Position numbers and translations under genes: made by a program
In this document: positions 22,312-33,675 of the stretch, one piece after another
Position numbering within the stretch: the first letter of the stretch is position 1
Layout: each line of letters begins with the position of its first letter
DNA from: Erigeron canadensis
Taxonomy: Eukaryota; Streptophyta; Magnoliopsida; Asterales; Asteraceae
Length of the DNA: 64,000 nucleotides
Direction of reading: 5' to 3'
Assembly (NCBI RefSeq): GCF_010389155.1
Contig: NC_057764.1
Location: 10,540,001-10,604,000, forward strand
Notes under the pieces: model-generated
Told to the model about the DNA's origin: nothing
Seen by the model: only the letters and a program-made list of their open reading frames with translations
Databases searched by the model: none

Positions 22312-25126
22312 ATGTTTAATATCGCTTCTTGGAATATTAGGGGGATGAACCAAACTCCCAAACAAAAAGAAAATAGCCAAATTGTGTTAGAGAATCAATT
22401 ATGTGTTTGTGCGATTTTCAAGTCACACGTAAGTTCTGCTCGACTTCAAGATTTGTGTTCTAGAGTTTTTTCAAAATGGAATTGGACTTCTAATGCTACA
22501 TTATGTAAAAAAGGTCCCCGGATCAAGTTATTCACGCTAAGGTAATCTTAAAGATGAAAATAAGGTTGTTATGTGCTCATTTGTCTATGTTCATAATCGT
22601 TACATTCAAAGACTTGACCTTTGGCTTAATTTGTAGGTACATAAGGCATTTGTTCATATTCAGCCTTGGTGCATATTGGGCAACTTCAATGTGGCTCTAA
22701 ATCTACAAGATAGATCAATGGGAAGCTCAAAGGTAGATATTGCTATGAGAGAGTTTCAAGAGTGTGTGGGGACCATTGAAGTTTCAGATGTGAACCAAGT
22801 TGGTCTACAATTTACCTGGAATCAAAAACCTAGTGGTGAACAAGGATTACTTAAAAAGATTGATCGAATTATGGCTAATAGTGAGTTTGTGGATACTTTT
22901 AGGGGAGCTGTTGCAGTCTTTCAACATTAACGAATCTCAGACCATTCACCAGCAGTCCTACACTTGCCCATGAAACCTAAGTTTAAACCAAAACCTTTTA
23001 AATTCTCTAATGTTTTAATACATAATGCAGGGTTTAAACAAGTTATTGCTGAGGTTTAAAAGCGCGAGGTTAATGGTTTTAATATGTATCGGGTTGTTCA
23101 GAAATTAAAAGCTCTAAAGAAACCGATGCGTAAACTTATCTTTGAGAAAGGTAACTTACAGACCAAAGTCAGTAATCTTCGACATGAACTGGATGAAGTA
23201 CAGAGTTCCCTTGATTTGGATCTTTTCAATACTCTTTTGAGGGAAGAGCAAGCTGCCTACCTTAAAGCTTATAATGATGCAATACTTGATAAGGAATGAT
23301 TTCTCAAACAGAAAGCAAAGGTGGAATGGCTTCATGTAGGTGATTCAATTTCTGCTTATTTCCATAGTGTGGTTAAAAGTAAGGTTGCTAGGAATCGTAT
23401 AGATGTGATTACGGATATGCATGGTAATTTGATTAATGGTGACAATGTGCATGATATTATCATAGCACACTACATTGAATTTTTGGGTCACGCGACTCCT
23501 GTTGATAGATTAAATGTCATTGATTTCTTTTATAATAGATTATGACAGGAGAAAGCAGTGCCCATGATTAGAGATGTTTCTGATGAAGGGGTAAAGGATG
23601 CGATCTTTTTAAAGATGCTTGGGATATGGTGGGTTTGGAAGTCACAAAGGCTATAAAAGAGTTCTTTGATTCGGGCAACTTATTGAAGGAACTCAGTCAT
23701 ACTATTATTGCTTTAATACCGAAGGTACAGTCTCCTACTACAGTATCTGACTATCGTCCTATTGCCCTATGTAATGTATTATTTAAGTGCATTACAAAAA
23801 TCTTGTCTAATAGAATGAAAGATTGCTTGACTGAGTTGGTAGGTGACAATCAATCAGCTTTTGTGCCGACGAGAAGGATTACTGGTAATATCTTATTGAT
23901 TCAAGAAATTATGCATAATTATCACCTTGCTAGAGGCACGCCTAGATGTGCTTTCAAAGTTGATATTCAGAAGGCATGTGACACTGTTGATTGGGGTTTT
24001 CTACAAAAGATATTATTGGGATTTTGTTTCCATCCGCGTATGGTTTCTTGGATTATGGAGTATGTTATCACTACCACTTTCTCGATCAGTGTAAATGGGA
24101 ACTTCAATGGTTATTTTCAGGGTAAACGAGGGCTTAGACAGGGAGACCTCCTGTCTCCATATCTGTTCACCTTGGTTATAGGAGTTTTGATGCTAATTCT
24201 CAAAAGACAAGTCCAAAGATCAGAATATTTTGGGTATCAGAAGTATTGTGATGAACTGAAAATTATCAACCTATGCTTTGCTGATGACTTATTTCTTTTC
24301 TTGAAAGGAGATGTGGCATCTTCTCGGGTGATTTCTAAAGGAATAGAAAAGTACATCTTATTAATGTAATGTTTTGATATGTATTAAACAGGAAATAATT
24401 AATGAGCTGCCATTTCAGGAAGGATTACTACCTGTGAAATACTTGGGGATGCCTTTGATAAGTTCCAGATTGCGCTATCGAGACTGTAGTGATCTGTTAG
24501 AAAGGGTGCAAAAACGATTAGATAGTTAGAGAAACCAATTGCTTTCCTTTGCTGGCCATTTGCAATTAATCAACTCGGTTATTTCATCTATGCATGTATA
24601 TTGGTCTTCGGCTTTTATCTTTCCTGCCCAACTCATTCAAGATATTGAATGCTTGATGAGGAATTTTTTGTGGAGCTCCAGTGACCAGGGGAAAGCTCGA
24701 TCTAATGTAACTTGGGAGGTTGTTTGTTTGCCTAAGGAGGAAGGAGGGCTTAGAATTCGTCGTATTGAGTCTTTTAATGCATCACTTATTACTTCTCATA
24801 CTTGGAATATTGTGGCACAGAAAGAGAATCTTTGGATTAGAAGGATTCATTCTTATAAGCTTAAAGGCAAAACTTTATGAGAGATAACGACTCGAGGATC
24901 CTTGTCCTGGAGTTGGCATAAAATCCTTCATCTTAGACCTTTGGTTCGAAAGCATTTGTGGTTTGCTATTGGTAATGGTTCAACTGCTTCCGTATGGTAT
25001 AATTCGTGGTGTTCTCACAAGCCATTGGAAAATCATGTATCATCCAGAACAATTACAAGGTCGGGTTTCCAAAGTTGTTATTAAGGGTAAAAAAGGAAAT
25101 TGGTTAGTTACTCGTGTGACATAATG
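22312..25126 (+). pseudogene. LINE2 ORF2: endonuclease, reverse transcriptase
   Basis: Opens at MFNIASWNIRGMN, the APE-type endonuclease signature. The catalytic Glu position reads Lys (AIFKSHV) and the GDFN motif reads GNFN, while RISDHSPAVL is kept, so nicking activity is probably lost. RT motifs: SDYRPIALCNVLFK (about 23745), KVDIQKACDTVDW, GLRQGDLLSPYLF and catalytic CFADDLFLF (about 24274-24300). The C-terminal zf-RVT-like part continues to about 25080. Stops at 22921, 23297, 23543, 24367 and others. Confidence 0.85.
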
Positions 25127-25859
25127 TGTCAGTTAATAATTACTCTTACTTATTTGACTACATCAGTAGTAACTAATCACATCAAAGTAATAATTATAGG
25201 GTAAGATACATGCACCTTTTGTACTTAATTAAGGTCCACTTGGAGGTTATGATATTTATCTTACAACGTCTTTAATTGTTGCTAGTCTCCATTCACTCTT
25301 GTAAATAAGTAGTATATGTGTGGGACTGAATTAAATTTTGGAGGGGATTAAAATTAAGAAGAGAATTCTTAATTTTAATATTCGCATAGGGACATTGGTG
25401 TTCAAGATATAGAGGGTACCTCATTATCTTGAACTTGCTTGGGAGGCGTGGTTAGCCTTTTCAAGTGTGTTTGTGTAATGGGTGGCGTGGTTAGCCAATT
25501 CGGGAGATCGATGGTAACATCGACAACCAATAGAATTAATATCAACAACCTTGTAATTTAACCCTTCAGTTGTGAAATTAATTAACGTGCGACACGGGCG
25601 ATTTTTAAGAAAGCGTGAAAACCCTCAACCATAGGTTAGTGTGAAAGCCTAAAGGTGAAGACCTTGTTCCACGTTGCTATGTATGATGTTGGACATCTTT
25701 TGAGATCTGTAAAGTAAAGTCTTAGAAACTGACGTTAGCCATTTGGCTAACGCCACTCCGACGCTCAAGTCAGTGTCATCGCTTTGAAAAGTGAATAAGA
25801 TAAATTGATCAAAAAGAAAATGAGAAGTCATACATGGTTTTATCAAAAGACAAAATTAA
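25127..25859 (-). other. Conserved noncoding block 3' of element D integrase
   Basis: Homologous to 33676-34440 of element F, with a sharp common edge at TGTCAGTTAATAATTAC on the plus strand. It contains CTTGAGCGTCGGAGTGGC (minus strand, about 25747-25764), a motif I know from plant gypsy LTR/leader regions. No coding frame and no purine tract at its right edge, so I do not call it an LTR. Confidence 0.5.
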
Positions 25860-27073
25860 TTATATATGATAACTTTTAAGATGGATGGCATTCCAAGCTC
25901 TTGGAACTAATTTACCTTGTAAATCTTGAAGCCAATAAGATCCTTTGTTAGCTTCAGCCTCGATCAGATAAGGACCTTCCCATTTTGGATTTAATTTACC
26001 ATCTGGCTTGATTAAAGCTTTCTTTAATACCAAATCACCAACTTGAAATCTCCTTAGCCTTAAATTTTTATTATAGGACTTAGCGATTCGTTGTTGATAA
26101 GTTGTTATCCTTATCTTCGTCCTTTCTCGTAATTCATCCACAACTTCCAAATCTTCAAGCATTAGATCCTTATTTTTCACATAAGTTAATAAACTTATTC
26201 TAGCGGTAGTTAGATTCGTTTCAGTGGGTAATACTGCCTCAACCCCAAAGACAAGTGAAAATGGGGTTTGACCAGTGGCGCTTTTGGATGTACTGGGGTA
26301 GAAGTGATCCTCTTGATCCCCTATCTCTCGCAAAAAGTTGTGGTTTTCTTTCCAATAAACTGTGAACCATTATCACAATTTATTTTTGCTGGAACTCCGA
26401 ATCTTGTTAATATATTCTTTTTAATGAAAGTTATAACATGTGTTTCTTGAATCTTGGCATATGCTTCGACTTTGATCCATTTCGAAAAATAATCTGTCAT
26501 TGCCAAAAAATATTTCTTCCTAGCTGAAGACTCTGTCATTAGTCCCACGATGTCCATTCCCCATTTCATGAATGGACATGGTGATAAAACTGGATACATA
26601 GGTTCTGCCGGTTGATGGTGAATATTGCTGCGTCTTTGACAAGCATTACACTTCTTTGCATAATCTTCAACATCTCGTTTCATAGTGGGCCTATAATAAC
26701 ATGTCCTTAAGATCTTCGAATATAGAGATCTTCCGGCTGTGTGATTTCCACATTCTCCTTCATGTATATCCTTAAGGACCTTATTGATCTCAGGATTTTC
26801 TAAACATCTAAGATATGGTCCTGCAAAATATTTTCTATACAAAATACCATTTATCATAGAGTGATGTGTTGTTTTCATGCGAAAGGCCTTTGGGTTTTCG
26901 TCTTTAGGGGTTGTCCCGTTATTTAAATATTCTATTATTGGTGTAGTCCATGAATTTTGATCATCCTTAGAGTTTTCAACTTCTGTATCTTGAATAGCTA
27001 AAGTTTTAGAAGGTTCCTTTTTTATGGCAGGATATAAAACATGAATTATAGGAATCTTAGTTTCTGATGACAT
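25860..27073 (-). pseudogene. Integrase of element D, catalytic Glu segment deleted
   Basis: The N-terminal zinc finger reads HEGECGNHTAG and CNACQRR. First Asp in MKWGMDIVGLM, second in KINCDNGSQFIG. After FCER the frame shifts and the sequence jumps to KSATGQTPFSLVFG, losing about 60 residues that in element F include HPQANGQAESSN with the third catalytic residue. The C-terminal GPYLIEAEANKGSYWLQDLQGK block is intact to the stop at 25860. Integration activity is lost. Confidence 0.88.
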
Positions 27074-27172
27074 TTTGAGTGTTTATCCTAGGTTTGCTAA
27101 AGCATCAGCCTTAGTATTTTCTTCTCTAGGCACTTGTTCTATATCAAATAAATCGAAATTCTCAACTAGTTT

Positions 27173-28060
27173 TTAAACTATTTTTAGATATTGCATTAAT
27201 TTTTCACCTTTCGCAGCATATGTTCCATTGAAGTGATTAGCTAATAGTAATGAGCCTACATATACTTTAAGATTTCTAATATTCATATCTTTAGCTAATT
27301 GCATACCAGAATTTAAAGCCTCATATTCTGCTTCATAATTAGTAGCTATAAAATGACAATTCATTGCTTGGCGTATAATATCCCCTGTGGCAATTTTAGT
27401 ACAATACCTAATCCTATTCCTTTAACATTAGTTGCACCATCAGTGTTCAAAATCCATTTCTTAGTAGCTTTTTCTAACATTTTGACTTCTAAATCTATTT
27501 CTGATTGTAAGTCAGTGATAAAATCAGCCACAAAATCAGCTAAGGGTTGGAATTTTATAGCAGTCCTAGGTTCATAAACTAGATTAAAAGCACTTAATAT
27601 CACAGACCATTTAGCCATTCTAACCGATACTTCAGGTTTTCTAAGAACCCATTTTTTAGGGTAATTAGTCCTAACATGTATAACATGCATTTCAAAATAA
27701 TGCCTAAGTTTAGTAGATGCCATAACTGATGCAAGTATAAGTTTTTCGAGATGAGAGTACCTGGTTTCAACGTTAATTAAACTTTTACTTAGATAGTAGA
27801 CGGGGTTCCGTTGACCTTCTGGATTCTCTTACTAAGATAGCACTCATTGCATTGGATGACACCGCCATGTAAAGATATAAAGGCTCACCATCCTCAGGCT
27901 TCATCAGCAACGGTTGAGTGGATAGATATTTCTTTAATTCTTGGAAAGCTTCTTCTTGATTTTCTCCCCATTCAAACTTTTTTTTCTTTTTTAAGATATC
28001 ATAAAATTCTTTTCATCTATCAGAAGATCTTGATATAAACTTATTCAAGGCCGCCAATCT
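27173..28060 (-). pseudogene. RNase H and second RNase H of element D
   Basis: The first RNase H tail reads MASTKLRHYFEMHV and RMAKWSVILSAFNLVYEPRTAIK. The second, archaeal-type domain reads KWILNTDGATNVKGIGLGI (catalytic Asp), then after a frameshift ATNYEAEYEALNSGMQLA (catalytic Glu). This tandem pair is diagnostic of Tat elements. A stop near 27810 and frameshift at about 27365 break it. Confidence 0.85.
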
Positions 28061-28100
28061 TCCGGTTAATCTTTGGATATCTTGGCATTTGATGGAGACT

Positions 28101-28952
28101 TTAAGTTAAGATGGCCTTGATTTGTTCCAAGCTAGCTTCTATTCCTCTTTTGGTAACCATGTACCCTTGGAATTTTCCAGCTCCAACTCCAAAATAACAT
28201 TTGGCAGGATTCAGCTTCATATTGTATTTGTCCAGGATGTTGAAGGCCACTTCAAGATCTTTCAAGTGATCCTCAGCTCTCTTGGACTTGACCACCATGT
28301 CGTCGAGATAGACTTCCAATGTATCCCCCAGTTGGTCTTTGAACATCATGTTGACTAGCCTTTGATATGTTGCAACTGCATTTTTAAGACCAAAAAGCAT
28401 AGCAATATAACAATAAATACCTGTCGGGGTCATGAAGGCGGTAGCTTTTTGATCTTCAGGTTCCATCAGAATCTGCTCGAAACCGAAGGAAGCATCCATA
28501 AATGTGAGCATCTCATGTCCAGAAGTTGCATCAACCATTGCATCAATGTGCGGCAGTGGAAATGGATCTTTTGGACAAGCTTTGTTAAGATCGGTGAAAT
28601 ATACACAAACTCTCCATTTTCCATTTTTATTTTGCACAACTACCAAATTTGCTAACCATTCAGGAAATTTCACTTCCCGAATCATTTTTGCCTTTAATAA
28701 TCTCTCAACATTTTCCTGGATAATAGTGTTTCTTTCATGAGCGAATTTTCTTCTTTTTTGTTAAATCAGCTTTAAGCTCTTATCAATTCCAAGCTTGTGT
28801 GTAATAACATCTTTAGATATTCCAGTCATATCTTCTTGTTTCCATGTAAAAGTCTTCCTTCTAGTCTTGAAGAAATTGGTAAGTCTAATTTCCAAATCTT
28901 TTGAGATCTTTTTGCCTATCAGTACTTTAATATTAGGATCTTCAGGAACCAA
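28101..28952 (-). pseudogene. Reverse transcriptase of element D
   Basis: Motifs: WLANLVVVQNKNGKWRVCV, DLNKACPKDPFPLPHID, MTPTGIYCYIAM and catalytic YLDDMVVKS, followed by GVGAGKFQGYMVTKRGIE. The YTDLNK position is FTDLNK. A TAA stop (about 28761) lies just before QKRRKFAHERN, where relatives continue in frame. The domain is otherwise full length. Confidence 0.9.
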
Positions 28953-29015
28953 AACAACTTTTTTGACATCATGTTCTTCCGGTTCATCAGCTTCGAAGAC
29001 CCTCTTCTGTAGATG

Positions 29016-29824
29016 CTATTGTGAAGTTGCCTTCACAGTTGACCTTATGCTTAATGTGTAGCACTCTCTAGCCTCTTGTTGATCTCCTTTAACGTTAACT
29101 AATCCCCAAGGTGTTGGTAATTTAACACATTGGTGATAGGTTGAAGGAACTGCTTTCATTTCATGAATCCAAGGTCTTCCCAAGATTATGTTACATCCTG
29201 GTAAAGAATCACCGACACAAAATTTTTGCATCGAATTCAGCCCACCGACATATTTTGGCAATTTAACTTTGCCAATAGTATATTTAGTTTCGCCACTAAA
29301 TCCAATCAATGGAGAAGCTGTTCTGTTGATATCTTCTTCTGAAATATCCATCCTTTTCAGCGTTTCCAGCTTGATGATATTCATTGAGCTTCCATTATCT
29401 ATTAAAATCATGTGCACATAATGGTTAGTAATAAAAAGAGTAACGACCAAACCATCATGATGAGGTTCCAAGATATCATCAAATTCCTCTTCAAAGGAGA
29501 TGATATCTGAATCGGAGATTGACGCCTTCTTGACACTTTTCTCTCATTTATCTGCCTTGCTTTGTTTTACAAATCTCTTTGCTGCTGAGTATGTTGTCCC
29601 GCATACCTCTGATCCCCCAGAGATCGTGTTGATTACTTTTGCGTTTGGTGGTGGGGAATCCGCCTTCTGAGTTAGTTTGGGCTTGGAAAAATCCATGCCT
29701 TCATCATCTTGGGCCTTCTTCCTTCCTAGCAATTCTGTCAAATATCCTTTAGCCAGAAGAGTGGATATATCTCTTCTCAACATCTTGCAATCTTCAGTAA
29801 TATGGCCAAAGTCTTCATGGTAGG
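29016..29824 (-). pseudogene. Gag C-terminus and protease of element D
   Basis: The gag tail reads YLTELLGRK and VINTISGGSEVCGTTYSAAKR, a typical Tat gag end. Protease (29016-29471) has MILIDNGSSMNIIK with the catalytic Asp, and GRPWIHEMKAVPSTYHQ. One stop at 29544 separates the two. The gag part is cut at 29824 by a solo LTR and resumes at 32146. Confidence 0.82.
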
Positions 29825-30728
29825 TGTAACAACCGTCTTAGAAATGTTTTAAATAAGTTTCTAGAATCGTACTGTCGCCATTAGAACGATTAGACAGTTC
29901 AATTTATCTAAATATATGTAGTTATATGAATCGTACGTCAAGAACGTGCTTTAGACTTAAAATATGTGGTTATATGAAAGTCAAATTGATCTTAAGTCTT
30001 GATTTATTGGACGAGTTCATGATTAAGTTCAACGAAATATTAAAGTTCGCTTCATAAACGTTTGTGTTCTTAAAAGTTCTAGTTCAAAATGTTCGCAAAT
30101 GGTCCTTGCATTTATCGAGTTCATTAATTATGAGAAAGGTATAAAAAAGAAAGGAATGGAAACCCTTGAGAGAGAAACCACTATTCATTCTCTTCTCCAT
30201 CTTTCTTCTCTCTCTCTCTAAAACACATAGGGCAGCCACCATAAACATACACTAAAATCATCTTTTGATTTTGGGTTGTTAAGCCAAAATCGTTTGTACT
30301 TTTAGAATCCTTGTGATAATCAAAACATATTTCTGGAATCAAATCTCAGGTAACAACAACAATTTATGGGTTTTTGACCAAATTAAAAATGTTCTTTTTC
30401 AAGTTTATGTTCTTGATGATTTGGTCCAATTTTTGAAATGAAAATCGTGTTAATAGTTAATGGGTTTGTGTCTAAATGTGCTTAGTAACATTTTTATGAA
30501 CAAATTTGAGTCATAACATGCTTTAATCTACAAAACCCATTTTTGTTTATGAAGGTACAACTTGTTCTTGATGTGCCACGACTTGTTTAGGTTATATTTG
30601 ATCTTGTATTCAGTAAAAGTGTTATTGTGCGTATACGTACTAGAGCCATGTTCTAACATGTCCTGAAATCGATCTAGACCTTGTTGTTGATCTTGTACTT
30701 GTTCATGCATTTGAAACGGCCCAGATGG

Positions 30729-30752
30729 GACGATCTTGAGGACAAGATCGTC
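30729..30752. repeat. GACGATCTTG inverted repeat in the solo LTR
   Basis: Arms GACGATCTTG (30729-30738) and CAAGATCGTC (30743-30752) with a 4-base loop; one more base pairs outside. The same arms recur in the leader of copia element G. Confidence 0.85.
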
Positions 30753-30885
30753 CTAGGGCAGCCTTTCTTCTCTCTTGATTGCTCGTTTGATCTCGTGTGA
30801 ATGTTGTGTTGTGATGTTGTGATGACACTTCTTGGGTAACTAATCTTTAGATTGGTTTTGCTCAAACAATTGTTCTTGGCGCTAG

Positions 30886-30985
30886 GAAGATCTTGCCATG
30901 ACAATCTTGCCAGGAAGATCTTGCCAGGACGATCTTGTTAGGAAGATCTTGACAGGAAGATCTTGACACAAAACGATCTTGTTTT
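30886..30985. repeat. Short tandem GGAAGATCTTG units
   Basis: About six imperfect copies of a 15-base unit of the type AGGAAGATCTTGCC, with some reading GACGATCTTG, run head to tail. Confidence 0.75.
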
Positions 30986-31535
30986 ATAACTTGGCATGCT
31001 TGAACTTAAATCAACTAGATCTTGTACTTAACCACTAGACCAGTACATTAAAACTCATAATTCATCTAAATCATTTAAAGCACAAGTTCTATGGTCGATC
31101 AAACTAAGTTCTTAAGACAAGAAAATCATTAGTAACGACATGTTCAACACATTATCATTATAACTACATATGTGTGTGTGATCATTCAAACTCTTTTTGA
31201 GTCAAAACGTTCAAGGATCTTTAAGGACCAAATTATCAGTTCATCAAGGACACTCCAATGATAATTAATCACAATAACTAATACGTGTGCTTATTTATGA
31301 TCAATGACTTGTATATAGGTTTCCAACAAGACGTACTTGGGTTTCGATAGATAAAACCTTTCTATCTTTGTGCTTGTTCTCTGTACTTACAAAATGTGTT
31401 TGTACCAGATCACTGTGAGTCTTCGTAGCCCCTTTTTCTTTACTTATGTTTTGGGGTGAAAGGAATACAAAATATGCTTTTATATATGCCGTAACTGCTT
31501 TCATTGTTATTCTATGGCTGTTAGACTACTTTGTG

Positions 31536-31658
31536 ACATACTAGCCATGTCATCTTTATGACTGTGAGTGCACGATTGATACATACTAGCTATGTCATGT
31601 TTATGACTGTGAGTGCACGATTGATTTATTCTAGCCAAGTACTGTAAGTACACGATTA
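31536..31658. repeat. 45-bp tandem repeat, 2.7 copies, in the solo LTR
   Basis: Units 31536-31580 and 31581-31625 are nearly identical (ACATACTAGC...GTGCACGATTGAT). A third partial, diverged unit follows to about 31658. Confidence 0.85.
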
Positions 31659-32140
31659 TACACATACTCATACTTATGTGCAAAGTTGGTCCCTAGCCAC
31701 ATCATACTAATTCATCCTCGTATTCTATTGATGACATAAATCATACTCATACAAAATTACTAATGTTTTCAAACCTACGAACTCACCAACCTTTGTGTTG
31801 ACTCGTTTAAGTATTCCTTTTAGGTATTCAAGCAAATTGTGGCTAGGATTGGTAGCATGGGACTCTTAGCAGAATGTAGGCTAGGTTTTGGAGTTTACAT
31901 ACTTTCGTTTATGTTTGTTGGCAATATGCCTAACCGTTTCCCCTGTGTGGGAACTTAACATACATTTATTTGAATGCTTGGTTGGACCTATTTGTGATGA
32001 CTACTCTTATGCTTATTTGATTATGAAATCGACTATTTATGCATATCCTATGCACACATTTAGTTGTTCCTATGTAACATCCATGTGCGCGTGTGCTTTA
32101 TCTTACATCCCGAGTTTTCCGCCGCTGTCGGGGTGATACA

Positions 32141-32410
32141 GTAGGCACACAATTAACTAGGGTCCTTCTTTTTAAAATAAGAATCATTCTTCTTTTGAGG
32201 CCATCTTACTTTGTCACCAAGATTTAGCAGTGCCATTATGATGCCATGTGTTCCTACAAAAAAACAATATGACGACAGGGAAGGATATTCAACCCCATCA
32301 TCTTCTTCAATCGCATTAACATGATTATCGACATGTCTTCTGTAGAGCTTCTAGTTTTGATGAAGTGAGCTCATTTTCTTCAAGCCTTATGAATCTTGTA
32401 GCGCTTGCTT
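32141..32410 (-). pseudogene. Element D gag segment right of the solo LTR
   Basis: The minus-strand sequence matches F gag (49480-49680), including the stretch encoding an acidic EEDDG motif followed by an EYPALS-like motif. Similarity ends near 32396-32410, where sequence switches toward an LTR. No intact frame. Confidence 0.6.
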
Positions 32411-32419
32411 TTGCTTCAT

Positions 32420-32690
32420 CTAAGTTTGACAGACTAAGTCTTCTTAGCGTGTTGAAGAGTTTAATCCTGTGGGCCCTTCTTTTTTGCACCGTTAGAGATA
32501 TCCTTCAATGCTTTATATCGAATATTTTGGAATCTGCACACTTATCTCATGTGGAAATAACAAATAGTATTCGAAACATAACATTAGCAAAGTATTAATA
32601 AGTAATCAGAATATTCAACTATGTCAAGATCTTGGAATGTCAATATCTTGGACCTTCAGGATATTGGTACTTAAAATTTCACCCATAACA
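32420..32690 (-). repeat. Partial Tat LTR (U3 part), probably F 3' LTR shared with D
   Basis: Matches 47110-47367 of the solo LTR, including CTTTATATCGAA and the end ...TTCACCCATAACA. On the minus strand the LTR would start TGTTATGGGTG at 32690. A purine tract of F directly precedes it and D's gag follows it, so it can serve as 3' LTR of F and 5' LTR of D. R, U5 and primer site are deleted. Confidence 0.65.
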
Positions 32691-32703
32691 ATTGTCCCCA
32701 AAG
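32691..32703 (-). other. Polypurine tract of element F
   Basis: Minus strand CTTTGGGGACAAT immediately before the LTR start, a form common in Tat elements. Confidence 0.65.
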
Positions 32704-32881
32704 TTATTTTAAAAAAGTCGATTTTGTTTAAATAACTTTGAAACTTTTAGAGAAAGCTTTGACCGAAATCAAATGGTAAAATTTTAAAACCATCTTAAAG
32801 ATAAGACATGTGGAACTTGGAGAGCCAAGAGTTGTGATGCGATAGGTAACAAGTTGATGGTTCAATTCTTATCTTTTACCC

Positions 32882-32891
32882 CTCTATATAA
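32882..32891 (+). promoter_or_regulatory. TATA box of the antisense ORF
   Basis: CTCTATATAAGC lies about 70 bp upstream of the ATG at 32957, on the strand opposite to element F. Confidence 0.5.
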
Positions 32892-32956
32892 GCCAATATT
32901 TACACACTTTAAAATCAAAAACGGTTTCTTTACTTTCAAGAACACGGATTTTTATC

Positions 32957-33395
32957 ATGTCTTTGAATTCACTAGGAGAGTTTCTTTAAAAGGTATGCTC
33001 AAGTATTTCTCACTAAGATTTCTTTCTTGTTATTTCTGACTCCCTTTCATTTGTTGTTTCAGTCTCTTACCGATCTCGAAGAACAACAAATCGCCAAAGA
33101 CAAACTTAATGACGATATCATACAGACGTTAGAAGGTTTGGTTAAATCCTATAAGAAGTCTGTTGCGACCGAACAACAGATGGGTTTAGAAGTGAAGAAA
33201 AGTTTGGAAGCGAAGATCAAAATTTTGAACAATGCTTTAAAAGAAATTTGCTGTGAACTTGGTGCTACGCAAAAAGAATTCAGGGGTGCCAGGGAAGAAT
33301 TGGAGAGAGTGAGGTCCATCGTAATTAAGTTGGAAACGGAATTAATCCTGAACTTTACTGGGATGTTCATTTGTAAATGTTTTTATGGGCGATGA
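32957..33395 (+). pseudogene. Antisense coiled-coil ORF in the 3' region of element F, with a predicted 70-bp intron
   Basis: ATG at 32957 (MSLNSLGEFL) leads to a donor AAG/GTATGC at 32992/32993. A pyrimidine-rich acceptor ends at 33062, and the frame is preserved into SLTDLEEQQIAKDKLNDD. Exon 2 is about 110 codons of heptad-like, charged sequence (KSLEAKIKILNNALKEI, REELERVRSIVIKLE), a clear coiled coil. One in-frame TAA (32987-32989) lies three bases before the donor; CAA to TAA is plausible. A polyadenylation-like GAATGAATAAAA lies near 33571. Tat elements such as Grande are known to carry antisense extra ORFs between pol and the 3' LTR. Function unknown. Confidence 0.6.
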
Positions 33396-33675
33396 AGGAT
33401 ATGATTTAAAGGCCGGAGCCCATATTTTTAAACTCTTTTGATGTTAGGAAGTTGAATCAGTAGGGGTTGTGTATTGTACAATAACAATGTCTATGAGGGG
33501 CGAGATTGATCTTGTGTGATCAATCATGGATGTAAAACTGCTTCTGAGTAGTTTTTGTAAATATCTTTTGGAATGAATAAAATTTGTCTTTTGATCTATT
33601 TTATTTTGAATTTGAAAACCAAACTTTTAACGAGGTCAAAATAGGAAATCGAGTGATCAATTTAATTATGTCACT
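33396..33675. other. 3' flank of the antisense ORF
   Basis: AT-rich, no coding frame, with AATAAA-like signals near 33575. It ends at the edge of the conserved block. Confidence 0.4.

Larger units (their letters stand above)
20572..25126 (+). mobile_element. LINE2: L1-type retrotransposon, 3' truncated
   Basis: It carries a 265-bp pyrimidine-rich leader, ORF1 and most of ORF2. It stops at 25126 with no poly-A tail, at the edge of Tat element D. LINEs normally lose 5' ends, so the missing 3' end points to a later deletion or insertion. More complete than LINE1. Confidence 0.8.
29825..32140 (+). repeat. Solo LTR of a Tekay/Del-like gypsy element in D gag (2316 bp)
   Basis: Runs TGTAACAACCG to GGGGTGATACA and is flanked by the 5-bp duplication GTAGG (29820-29824 and 32141-32145). 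Diverged relative of the LTRs of element E: both end TTTCCGCCG/A...GGGGTG-T-ACA and share CGTAGCCCC...TTTTGGGGTG and CTACGAACTCACCAACC. It holds two tandem repeats and a GACGATCTTG palindrome. Internal sequence is gone, as expected from LTR-LTR recombination. Confidence 0.92.
25127..32420 (-). mobile_element. Element D: Ty3/gypsy Tat-lineage retrotransposon, decayed
   Basis: On the minus strand the order is gag, protease, RT, RNase H, a second archaeal-type RNase H, integrase. The double RNase H and PR active site DNGSS mark the Tat lineage. gag is split by a 2.3-kb solo LTR. The 5' part of gag with the primer site is deleted, and the antisense ORF and 3' LTR seen in related element F are missing. 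Confidence 0.82.

Noticed and set aside
25127..25859. Calling the block starting TGTCAGTTAATAATTAC an LTR
   Set aside because: No purine tract at the integrase side, no clear CA end and no flanking duplication, while F has a good purine tract and LTR further out.
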